Source of the DNA: Saccharibacillus sacchari DSM 19268
GTDB lineage: Bacteria > Bacillota > Bacilli > Paenibacillales > Paenibacillaceae
DNA: 64,000 bases
Assembly (NCBI RefSeq): GCF_000585395.1
Contig: NZ_KK073875.1
Location: forward strand, 4,262,424-4,326,423
Direction: 5' to 3'
Shown: piece by piece, positions 49,685-57,648 of the stretch
How the letters are laid out: each line of letters starts with the position of its first letter
Numbering within the stretch: position 1 is the stretch's first letter
The notes under the pieces: generated by a model
The model's input: only the letters and a program-made list of their open reading frames with translations
What the model was told of the DNA's origin: nothing
The model's database searches: none
Program-made: the position numbers and the translations under genes

Positions 49685-50788
49685 ATGATCAAACGTATCG
49701 TAGTCAAAATAGGCAGCAGCTCGCTTACGGGCAGCCAGGGAGGCTTGAACCACGACGCGATCGCCTATTTCGCACGCGAGCTTGCCGGGCTGTATAAACA
49801 AGGCTACCAACCGCTGCTTGTGACTTCGGGCGCCGTAGCCGCAGGCTTCAGCGCGATCGGTTATATGCAAAGACCGAAGAAGCTGCATGAAAAGCAAGCT
49901 TCAGCCGCTGTCGGACAAGCGCTGCTCATGCGTGCTTATCAGGAAGCGTTGGCCGAATATGGTCATGTGGCGGCGCAAATTCTGCTGACCCGAACCGACT
50001 TTCATAGCCGCAAGCGGATCGGGAGCGCCGTCATGACCATTGAAGAATTGCTCGAGCGCGGCATTTTGCCGATTTTCAATGAAAACGATACGGTCTCCGT
50101 CGATGAGTTGAAATTCGGGGATAACGATACGCTGTCGGCGCTCGTCGCCAATCTGGTCAAAGCCGACCGCTTAGTGATCCTCACCGATATGGACGGACTC
50201 TACAGCGCCGATCCCCGCCACGACCCGCAAGCCGTCAAATATACCGTAATCGACGAAATCGGCGACGATATCTATCGGATGGCCGGCGGTGCGGGCAGCA
50301 ACGTCGGCACGGGCGGCATGCGCTCGAAGCTGGACGCCGCAAGAATCGCAACTCGCGGCGGCGTACCCGTATTCGTCGGGCGCGCCAAGGAAGACGGCGA
50401 TCTTCAAGCCGCCGCCGAAGGCGGAGGCAAAGGCACTCATTTTACCACGACGCTCTCTTCCATGCCTGTCAAGAAACAATGGCTGGGTTATCTCTCCCGT
50501 CCGTTCGGCGCATTGATTGTGGATGCCGGAGCGCAGCGTGCTTTGACGGAAAACGGCCGAAGCCTGCTGCCTGTCGGCATTACCGCCGTGGAAGGCCAGT
50601 TTCATGCGGGCGATGTAGTCGAAGTGCGCGGACCGCACGGCGATATCGTCGGACGCGGTGTCGTTAACTACGATATGGAAGATTTGCAGCGGGTCTGCGG
50701 CTTGCCGGGACCCCAAGTGCTGGAGACGCTCAATGGATTGCATCGCTTGGAAGCGATCCATAGGGATGAATGGATTTCTTTGCAATAA
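49685..50788 (+). CDS. proB: Glutamate 5-kinase
   Basis: This 367-residue enzyme catalyses the first step of proline synthesis. It has an N-terminal amino-acid kinase domain (IVVKIGSSSLTG, LLVTSGAVAAGF, FNENDTVSVDELKFGDNDTLSA, GTGGMRSKLDAARIA) and a C-terminal PUA domain (about 280-360). GAAGGAG lies upstream of the chosen ATG. It is the first gene after the T-box leader. Confidence 0.96.
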   Translation: MIKRIVVKIGSSSLTGSQGGLNHDAIAYFARELAGLYKQGYQPLLVTSGAVAAGFSAIGYMQRPKKLHEKQASAAVGQALLMRAYQEALAEYGHVAAQILLTRTDFHSRKRIGSAVMTIEELLERGILPIFNENDTVSVDELKFGDNDTLSALVANLVKADRLVILTDMDGLYSADPRHDPQAVKYTVIDEIGDDIYRMAGGAGSNVGTGGMRSKLDAARIATRGGVPVFVGRAKEDGDLQAAAEGGGKGTHFTTTLSSMPVKKQWLGYLSRPFGALIVDAGAQRALTENGRSLLPVGITAVEGQFHAGDVVEVRGPHGDIVGRGVVNYDMEDLQRVCGLPGPQVLETLNGLHRLEAIHRDEWISLQ

Positions 50789-50817
50789 AAAATCAGATCT
50801 CCGAGGAGGAATATCAG

Positions 50818-52113
50818 ATGAGCCATGTACAAGGAAATGAACAAGTTTTAGCGAACGGTGCAACGCAAAGCGAAGTTCGCACTAAATCCACGCTGGCGGG
50901 AGCTGCCGCTCGTCAAATGGCGATATTGTCGACCGATGAGAAAAACGCGGCTTTATTGGCGATGGCCGATGCGTTGAATACGGAAGCCGCATCTTTGATC
51001 GAAGCGAACCGCGAAGACTTGGAGCGCGGACGCGCAAACGGAACCAGCGAATCGCTCCTTGATCGACTGATGCTCGACGAAGCGCGAATCGCCTCGATCG
51101 CCGATGCGCTGCGTCTCGTTGCGGATCTGCCTGACCCAACCGGGAAAGTGCTGGAGACCATCGAACGGCCGAACGCACTGCGGATCGAGAAGGTTAGCGT
51201 GCCGCTGGGCGTGATCGGCATCGTATACGAAGCCCGTCCGAACGTCACGGTCGATGCGGCGGCACTCTGTCTGAAAACCGGCAATGCCGTTGTTCTGCGC
51301 GGCGGATCGGCAGCTTTATCCACGAATAAAAAAATTGCCGAAGTTCTGCGCGCTACTCTTGCCCGGACCGCTCTTCCTGCGGATGCTTTGCAAGTCATTG
51401 AAGATGCTTCGCGGTCTTCGGTCGACGAAATGCTGAAACTGAACGGTCTGCTGGACGTCATTATTCCACGCGGCGGTCGTTCACTAATCGATAATGTCGT
51501 GCAGAATGCCACGGTGCCTGTCATTGAGACCGGTGCAGGAGTGTGCCATACGTATATCGATGCTTCCGCGAATGCGACAATGGCCGAAGAGATCGCGATC
51601 AACGCCAAAGTGCAGCGCCCATCCGTCTGCAACTCCATGGAAACGCTGATCGTGCACGAAGACTTTGCCAAGCGCAACCTCCGCGAATTGGCCGACCGCC
51701 TTTTGGAGAAAAACGTGGAACTGCGCGGCGACGAACAAACCGTGGCGCTCGTGCCCGAAGCCAAGCTTGCGACGGAAGAAGATTACGGCACAGAGTACAA
51801 TGACTATATTCTGAATGTTAAGATTGTAAGCGAGTTGGACGAAGCTACCGCTCATATTGCCAAGTTCGGTACGAAGCATTCGGAATGCATCGTGACGGAA
51901 AACGACGTTAACGCGGTTCGCTTCCTCAATGAAGTCGATGCTGCGGCTGTATATCACAATGCCTCCACTCGCTTCACCGACGGCTTTGAATTCGGCTTCG
52001 GCGCCGAGATCGGGATCAGCACGCAAAAGCTGCATGCCCGCGGCCCTATGGGATTGCCTGCTCTCACCTCGTCGAAATACCGGATCTATGGCAACGGTCA
52101 AATTCGCCAGTAA
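50818..52113 (+). CDS. proA: Glutamate-5-semialdehyde (gamma-glutamyl phosphate) reductase
   Basis: This 431-residue NADPH-dependent enzyme makes glutamate semialdehyde. It shows PLGVIGIVYEARPNVTVDAA, CLKTGNAVVLRGGS, IIPRGGRSLI, the catalytic Cys in QRPSVCNSMETLIV and GFGAEIGISTQKLHARGPMG. The start was set at the ATG with GGAGG upstream. It lies 29 nt after proB. The length is typical. Confidence 0.96.
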   Translation: MSHVQGNEQVLANGATQSEVRTKSTLAGAAARQMAILSTDEKNAALLAMADALNTEAASLIEANREDLERGRANGTSESLLDRLMLDEARIASIADALRLVADLPDPTGKVLETIERPNALRIEKVSVPLGVIGIVYEARPNVTVDAAALCLKTGNAVVLRGGSAALSTNKKIAEVLRATLARTALPADALQVIEDASRSSVDEMLKLNGLLDVIIPRGGRSLIDNVVQNATVPVIETGAGVCHTYIDASANATMAEEIAINAKVQRPSVCNSMETLIVHEDFAKRNLRELADRLLEKNVELRGDEQTVALVPEAKLATEEDYGTEYNDYILNVKIVSELDEATAHIAKFGTKHSECIVTENDVNAVRFLNEVDAAAVYHNASTRFTDGFEFGFGAEIGISTQKLHARGPMGLPALTSSKYRIYGNGQIRQ

Positions 52114-52162
52114 TCCATAGCTTGAAAAGGCACGTTTTTAATTTGGAAAGGATGATTGGTTT

Positions 52163-53041
52163 ATGACTCAAGCTCGTATGTTGATTGAAGAACGCATTTG
52201 CTTTTTCGGTGCCGGATCAATGGCCGAAGCCGTTGCTCGCGGCCTGGTTGCCCGTGCCGTCATCGCTCCCGGCAATATCACCTTCTTGAATCGAAGCGAT
52301 AAGTCGAAGCTTGAAGACTTGAAGCAACGTTACGGCACGCCGGGAACCAATGATCCCGTTGAAAAAGAACAGGTGCTGCGCACTTCGCCGATTATCATTC
52401 TGGCTATGAAGCCGAAAGATGCCGCAGAAGCGCTTGAACAACTCGGTAAGCTAATCGGACCGCGCACCGTAATCGTGTCCATGATTGCAGGTCTGTCGAT
52501 TCAAACACTGCGAAGCCTGCTTGGACGTCCGGAACAACCGGTCGTTCGCACTATGCCGAATACATCGAGCGGCATCGGGCTGGGCGTTACAGGCGTGAGC
52601 TACTCCGAAGGTCTGTCGGATGAACAACGCCGCACCGCTCGCCTGTTGTTTGAATCGGTCGGGATCGTTGTTGAAACCAAAGAGGAAAAGATCGACGCGT
52701 TGACCGGCATTTCGGGCAGCGGCCCGGCTTATGTCTACTATATGATGGAAGCTTTGATCGAAGCGGGCACACGCGGCGGACTTACGCCTGATCAAGCCCG
52801 TGACATGACGATTCAAACCGTATTGGGCGCCGCTCAAATGGTACGTCAAACCGGCGAAGAGCCATCCGAACTGCGTCGTAAAGTCACGTCGCCGAACGGC
52901 GCGACCCAAGCCGCAATCGCCAAGCTGGACGAAAGCGACTTCTACGGAGCGGTCATTCGCGCCGCTGAGCGTTGCTCCGAACGTTCGGCCGAAATGGGAC
53001 GCGAACTGGAAGGCAAGCTGCCGAAATCCGATCAAGCTTAA
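52163..53041 (+). CDS. proC: Pyrroline-5-carboxylate reductase
   Basis: This 292-residue enzyme catalyses the last step of proline synthesis. The Rossmann motif ICFFGAGSMAEAVARGL, MPNTSSGIGLGVTG and the C-terminal signature GSGPAYVYYMMEALIEAGTRGGL with VTSPNGAT are clear. Third gene of proBAC, closing the pathway from glutamate. Confidence 0.95.
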   Translation: MTQARMLIEERICFFGAGSMAEAVARGLVARAVIAPGNITFLNRSDKSKLEDLKQRYGTPGTNDPVEKEQVLRTSPIIILAMKPKDAAEALEQLGKLIGPRTVIVSMIAGLSIQTLRSLLGRPEQPVVRTMPNTSSGIGLGVTGVSYSEGLSDEQRRTARLLFESVGIVVETKEEKIDALTGISGSGPAYVYYMMEALIEAGTRGGLTPDQARDMTIQTVLGAAQMVRQTGEEPSELRRKVTSPNGATQAAIAKLDESDFYGAVIRAAERCSERSAEMGRELEGKLPKSDQA

Positions 53042-53056
53042 GCAACTGAGCACGAA

Positions 53057-53104
53057 AAAAACCGCGATTTCTCCAAGTTGTCCATTCGGAGGAATCGCGG
53101 TTTT
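53057..53104. terminator. Bidirectional terminator after proC
   Basis: AAAAACCGCGATT(T)CTCC pairs with GGAGGAATCGCGGTTTT, with TTTCTTTTT beyond; it is placed between convergent genes. Confidence 0.85.
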
Positions 53105-53145
53105 CTTTTTAACAACAAATTCTATTTCACTCGAGGCCGGCTTTG

Positions 53146-54399
53146 TTAAGCCTTCGCCCGCTCAGATACGCGCAGCAGCTTAAATCCGCCGCCGATCAGC
53201 AGCAATGCCACTACCGCGTTACGAATATAAGGTTCTGCCTCATACAGCAGCGAAGCGATCGACTGCATGTGCACGCTGAGAACCGGCATGATAATCGTTT
53301 TAAGCACATAATACAGTCCAAGCGCGACCAACAGTACGCCGATCCAGACCCGATTCGCGTCGAAATTCGCAATCAACGGACGATCGGACAAGGCTTCTTG
53401 TCCATAACGCCCTACCTGTTGCAAAGCATCGAAGAAGGCGTAGAACCAGATCAACGGAACGAGGAACAGGAACAGCGACAATCCCAATATATCGAGAATA
53501 TAAATGCTGCCGAAGAACAAGATCATGAACTGCACGCCTCGTTTCATCAGTCCCAGATACATATGAGCCGCGCCCGGCACGACCGCAAGCAGCAAGCCCA
53601 TTGTACGGCTTTTGCGTCCGCCTTCGCTGCCCATATCCCACTTGGCAATCAGGGAATAATCCTGCAATTTCTCTCCTACGCGCTTCCTTTCGGCCAACTG
53701 AACCGCATCGAACATCCCGTATACCCAAATAATCGGCAGCACTCCCAGGAATAACAGGAACGACTCTTCTCCCGTAAACCCGGTAATGAAAACCAATACG
53801 GTCGTCAGACCGAAGAAAGCGGCCAGGAACGAGACACCCCGTTGAATCAGTCCCATATACAAATGGCCAAGGCCGGGTATGAAGCTGAGCAGGATGGTAA
53901 GGAATCGCTGAGAGTCCGAAAAATATTCCGGCTCGCGCAGCATATGTCCTTGCCCGATCGGCGGATAAGGCGAATAATCCGACATTTCATCGGAACCGAA
54001 CTCCATATGCGGAGGCATGCCTTCTTCCATCCGCATTCGCCCGGCTCTGTATGAGGCTTCATCCGGATATTCTCCGTAGTAACCTTGACCCTGCGGCGGA
54101 ACATGATCCGGTCTATAATAACCTCTCGTCTGCTGGGATTCCTGCTTCGGCGAGCTGTTCAGCACCGCACCGATCAGATCGAACATGCTGATACACCAGA
54201 TCATGAATGAAAGCCCGAAAGAAATCCCGAGCGGCGCATCATCATAAGTATCTATAGAGGCCATGACCCCGATTCCCGCAATACCGAGCGCAGTTAGAAA
54301 GTAAAAGAAACTCCGAATTCTTCTCCCCCAATATAAATGTCCCAATCCCGGTATGACATTCAGCATCAGCGCTACAAATTTACTTCGTTGTCGATTCAT
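53146..54399 (-). CDS. Polytopic membrane protein with three internal repeats, in an ECF sigma operon
   Basis: This 417-residue protein is built from three copies of one membrane module (about 8-83, 166-240, 265-335). Each begins with a helix and PGLGHLY-x-G (VIPGLGHLYWG, FIPGLGHLYMG, VVPGAAHMYLG). Each ends with IW-x-x-x-x-F-D-A/L (MIWCISMFDL, IIWVYGMFDA, LIWFYAFFDA). A Tyr/Pro/Gly-rich linker (84-165) separates modules 1 and 2. Two further helices close the C-terminus. I do not recognise the family; TM2/DUF5683-like modules are the nearest resemblance. Its start overlaps the putative anti-sigma gene by 20 nt, so it is probably part of the stress response or its sensor. Confidence 0.85.
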   Translation of the reverse strand: MNRQRSKFVALMLNVIPGLGHLYWGRRIRSFFYFLTALGIAGIGVMASIDTYDDAPLGISFGLSFMIWCISMFDLIGAVLNSSPKQESQQTRGYYRPDHVPPQGQGYYGEYPDEASYRAGRMRMEEGMPPHMEFGSDEMSDYSPYPPIGQGHMLREPEYFSDSQRFLTILLSFIPGLGHLYMGLIQRGVSFLAAFFGLTTVLVFITGFTGEESFLLFLGVLPIIWVYGMFDAVQLAERKRVGEKLQDYSLIAKWDMGSEGGRKSRTMGLLLAVVPGAAHMYLGLMKRGVQFMILFFGSIYILDILGLSLFLFLVPLIWFYAFFDALQQVGRYGQEALSDRPLIANFDANRVWIGVLLVALGLYYVLKTIIMPVLSVHMQSIASLLYEAEPYIRNAVVALLLIGGGFKLLRVSERAKA

Positions 54400-54850
54400 G
54401 CTTGTTTTCTCCTTTCGCTTTGAAGCCGCTCAGCCAACCTGACGCTCCATCCGCCAACATTTGGCTGTAAGAGACTTTGCCCGCTTCGCCCGCGGCACGC
54501 TGTGCCTGCTCGCCCAATCTGTCGAATGCGCCCGTGAACGTCAGCAGCAAGGCTGCCGCGGCCGCCACGGTATACAGGAAAATCGGCTCTGTCCACTTCC
54601 GGCCGAAACGACCTTTTCCGGCAGCAGGTTGTTCGGGAATCGCAATCATGACCCGCTCGATAAACGCGATCTCGTCTGCCTGATCCGGCAGGTCTCCGCC
54701 TACATTTTCAAGAGCGGCCATATAGTGTTCGAACGCCAATTCGTCACCTTCATTCAGTAAACGTTCCAGGTTGTCTCGCGTGACTTCGGGCAGTGTTCCT
54801 TTTACGTACATCGTCCATTCCTTTGGCCCGTAACGTACGATTTCACTCAT
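54380..54850 (-). CDS. Putative membrane anti-sigma factor
   Basis: This 156-residue protein has an N-terminal cytoplasmic segment of about 90 residues (EVTRDNLERLLNEGDELAFEHYMAAL), one transmembrane helix (EPIFLYTVAAAAALLLTFTGAF) and a short external tail. No zinc-finger HxxxCxxC motif is present. The anti-sigma role is inferred from topology and from its ATGA overlap with the sigma gene's stop. GGAGG lies 8 nt before the chosen ATG; a longer frame is possible but would overlap sigma further. Confidence 0.75.
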   Translation of the reverse strand: MSEIVRYGPKEWTMYVKGTLPEVTRDNLERLLNEGDELAFEHYMAALENVGGDLPDQADEIAFIERVMIAIPEQPAAGKGRFGRKWTEPIFLYTVAAAAALLLTFTGAFDRLGEQAQRAAGEAGKVSYSQMLADGASGWLSGFKAKGENKHESTTK

Positions 54851-55395
54851 CGCCATTCCTCCTCCCGCCAGTGCTGCCGAATCCACATCCGCGCCCGATA
54901 CAATTTGGACTCGACGGTCTTGACCGTAACATGCATCTCCGCCGAGATTTCTTCATAATTTTTGCCTTGAAAATAAAACGCTTCGATCACATCGCGATGT
55001 CCCTGCGGCATTTCCGCCATCCGTTTTCGCATCTCGTCCGATTGCTCTTCTCGCAGCATTCGGGTCAGCGGTGCCTCGTCTCCCGACACGACCTTGAGCA
55101 GCGCCGGTTCGGAGTCATACAAGTCTTCGCGTCTTCGGCTTTGCTTGCGCTTGAAGTCGATCGCCTTGTTCATCGCGATTCGCGAGATCCACGTCTTGAA
55201 TCCTTGGGAACGGTAGTCGGGGAGCGATTTGTGAATTTGGATGAACACTTCCTGCGCGGCATCTTCGGCATCCTTCTCGCTGCGCAGTACCGAGAAGGCA
55301 ATGCGGAATACATGCTGCCTATAAGCGTCGACGAGCTCGCGAAACGCGTCGCGTTCGCCGCGCAGTATGCGTCTGATTAATTCTTGTTCGTCAAT
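54847..55395 (-). CDS. ECF-type RNA polymerase sigma factor with apparent AUU start
   Basis: This 182-residue protein has sigma region 2 (FRELVDAYRQHVFRIAFSVL, DAAQEVFIQIHKSLPDY, FKTWISRIAMNKAIDFKR) and region 4 (MPQGHRDVIEAFYFQG, YEEISAEMHVTVKTVESKLY). The reading frame stays open to an ATT codon behind a GGGGGGGAG ribosome binding site, exactly where the family's initiator sits before DEQELIRRIL. No ATG, GTG or TTG is in frame there. The first standard start (GTG at 55248) would delete half of region 2. It is the first gene of a sigma / anti-sigma / membrane-protein operon. Confidence 0.9.
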   Translation of the reverse strand: MDEQELIRRILRGERDAFRELVDAYRQHVFRIAFSVLRSEKDAEDAAQEVFIQIHKSLPDYRSQGFKTWISRIAMNKAIDFKRKQSRRREDLYDSEPALLKVVSGDEAPLTRMLREEQSDEMRKRMAEMPQGHRDVIEAFYFQGKNYEEISAEMHVTVKTVESKLYRARMWIRQHWREEEWR

Positions 55396-55541
55396 CGGGC
55401 TCCCCCCCTTTCCAGCCGAATAGACGTGCGTGTTCGTTTTGAACCCTGCGTCTTTTTTGAAAAAAATCGGAATTTAACGATGAAGGGCGTTTGGTTGCTT
55501 TTATTGTACAGGTTTCTGTTGTGGAGGAAGTTCCTATTTGT

Positions 55542-55719
55542 TGGGGGAAGCGCGGGCGGCGGAGGGAGAAATTGCCAGCATATGCTTCCGAAGTGCATTT
55601 CTTCGAAATGCTTTACAAGGCGCTGTCTCACTTGGAAAGCCTGATTAAAATTTTAAAGGAATGTTTTCGAGTTCAAAGGCGCCTTTCACTGAATTTCTCC
55701 CTCCGCCTGCTCGCTTCGC
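55542..55719 (+). repeat. Dispersed palindromic repeat, copy C (long-left variant)
   Basis: GGGGGAAGCGCGGGCGGCGG, GAGGGAGAAATTGCCAGCATATGC, GTGCATTTCTTCGAAATGC, GGCGCTGTCTCACTTGG, then GAGTTCAAAGGCGCC and TTTCACTGAATTTCTCCCTCC. It lies between the second solute-binding protein gene and the sigma gene. Confidence 0.85.
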
Positions 55720-55740
55720 TGGGTATCAAAACTTTTGGGA

Positions 55741-55784
55741 ATGTAAAAGACGAGGAATCTCGGATTCGATTCCCCGCCTTACAT
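55741..55784 (-). terminator. Hairpin downstream of the second solute-binding protein gene
   Basis: ATGTAA...GGAATC pairs with GATTCC...TTACAT in a two-part stem about 60 nt after the stop codon. Confidence 0.55.
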
Positions 55785-55843
55785 TTGTACATATGAAGTT
55801 CAAAAGTATCAAATGACCTTCGTTACACGATTCTCTTTGACGA

Positions 55844-57514
55844 TTACTGTCCGGATACGGATTTGTACCAGTCGTTGACTTCTTGGGTGATTTGTTCGCC
55901 GCCGTTGGATTTCCAGCTGGCTACGAATTCGTCGAAAGCGTCAACGGGAAGTTGGCCGTAGATGATTTTGTTGAAGGTCTCCATTTCGGATTGGCGCAGC
56001 AGGTTCCATTTGGAGATCATGGTTGGCGTTGCGGCACCGGTGAAGTAGTTTTGTCTGCGCACTTCTTGTTGGGACATGACGACTTTGGCGGCGTACCAGT
56101 TTTCCGGTTTGCGGAACTCGGCCATTTGTTTTTCGTATGGCGTGGTCGGTTCTTCGCCGTCCGCCAACTTGACCAACGTCTTCATGTACAGATCCGGAAT
56201 ACGCGCCGGGCCGGTCAGGAACGGGAACTCGTTGGAGAAGTTCGGAATCTTGTCTTTGTCGCTGGTCGGCGTGCCGTCGATCACGTCCCAGTCGTACCCT
56301 TTCGCGAAGCCGTATTCGTACTCGCTGCCTGCTTCCGGGTTAGCCAGATTGTCCAGCAAGTAATTGTAGTACAGGAAAATGGCTTCCGGGTGCTCGGCGT
56401 CTTTGTTGATCATGATACTGGCGTTAACGCCGGAATTTTGCCACTTGGTGCCGATCAGCCCGTCAGGTCCGGCCGGAACCGGGTAGGCTTTGATCTTGGA
56501 GCCTGCGACGTTTTTGAGCAGATCGGGAGCCGGCCAGTCCGGGACCCAGTTGGCGCCGGGCAGAATACCTGCGGTGCCTTTGGTCCAACTCTCCGCCGCT
56601 TTCGATTCGTCCCACAGCGCGGAATCGGCATGGATATAGCCTTTGTCCATCCACTCTTGGAGCTTGGCAAGGGCTTGCTTCGCACCCGGATTGACGGAAC
56701 CGTATTCCAGATTTCCGTCGGCGTCTTTGTTCCACTGCTCTTCGATCGTGCCGTACGCGCCGAATAGCCAGTCCAGCGAACCCATCCACGTATTCGTGTT
56801 GTTTTTCAGCGTGATCGCCAATGGGAATACTTCTTCAGGTGCCAAGCCGTCCGGATTCTCGTTCTTGAATTTGTCCATGATCACTTCCAGATCGGCGATC
56901 GTTTTCGGCGCTTCGAGATTCAGCTCCTCCATCCAATCTTCGCGCAGCCACAGCTCGGTATCGTCGTTATCCGTATATTCGAGGATCGGCATATTGTACT
57001 TTTTGCCGTCCTTCGTAAAGGGATACCACAATTCCGGATGCTCGGCCGAGTGATCCTTGAGGATCTTGTTGGCATACTTGTCGAACAGCTCGTCGATCGG
57101 CATAAACTGTCCCGATTCGATAAGCTGGTTCGTCAGCACCGGATTGGTCGGAACCGGCACGAAGTCGGGCAGTTTCTCGCCGGAAGCGACAGCGAGCTGA
57201 AGCTTTTGTTTGTATTGGTCGTCGTTCGCCGGGTACCAGGTGTCTTTGTGTTTGATCCCCAGCGTCTCCAACATCCAGCGGTCATGGACGTTGTTTTCTT
57301 TCGTGTCGCCTTGCACGTATTTCTTCGGCATGAGCACGGTGCTGATTTCGATCGGCGGATCGTATTTCCCCGCCGCGAAAGCCGCTGTCGCCGTTTCCGA
57401 CTCGACTGCCGCAGTCTCTGTTTTCCCGTCTCCGTCCGATGCCCCGCTGCAAGCACTGACCGTAAACAGACTCGCTACCGCAAGGATTTTCCAAGCATTA
57501 CGGATCTTTTTCAT
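55844..57514 (-). CDS. Extracellular solute-binding lipoprotein (second sugar ABC system)
   Basis: This 556-residue lipoprotein has signal peptide ILAVASLFTVSAC with the lipobox Cys, a Ser/Asp/Thr-rich linker and an LplA/YtcQ-type binding domain (LPDFVPVPTNP, WLREDWMEELNLEAPKTI, GYDWDVIDG). Binding of a plant-type oligosaccharide is likely but the sugar is unknown. GGGGGG precedes the ATG. The gene is monocistronic-looking; its two-component system lies upstream on the same strand and its presumed permeases are divergent, 3.7 kb away. Confidence 0.92.
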   Translation of the reverse strand: MKKIRNAWKILAVASLFTVSACSGASDGDGKTETAAVESETATAAFAAGKYDPPIEISTVLMPKKYVQGDTKENNVHDRWMLETLGIKHKDTWYPANDDQYKQKLQLAVASGEKLPDFVPVPTNPVLTNQLIESGQFMPIDELFDKYANKILKDHSAEHPELWYPFTKDGKKYNMPILEYTDNDDTELWLREDWMEELNLEAPKTIADLEVIMDKFKNENPDGLAPEEVFPLAITLKNNTNTWMGSLDWLFGAYGTIEEQWNKDADGNLEYGSVNPGAKQALAKLQEWMDKGYIHADSALWDESKAAESWTKGTAGILPGANWVPDWPAPDLLKNVAGSKIKAYPVPAGPDGLIGTKWQNSGVNASIMINKDAEHPEAIFLYYNYLLDNLANPEAGSEYEYGFAKGYDWDVIDGTPTSDKDKIPNFSNEFPFLTGPARIPDLYMKTLVKLADGEEPTTPYEKQMAEFRKPENWYAAKVVMSQQEVRRQNYFTGAATPTMISKWNLLRQSEMETFNKIIYGQLPVDAFDEFVASWKSNGGEQITQEVNDWYKSVSGQ

Positions 57515-57648
57515 TGCTTTATCCCCCCCGTTGTTTGGTCAATCTATACCTTACATGCCTACTGTATCAACTTTTGCGGGAGGGCATCTATATGAGTTTG
57601 TTAGGCGGAATAGGACTTTATTAGGCTGTTTCATGCGCTTCTTCTTTT

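Noticed and set aside
55377..55631. 84-codon minus-strand frame upstream of the sigma gene
   Set aside because: It overlaps repeat copy C, has no site before its ATG and terminates just inside the sigma coding region in another frame.
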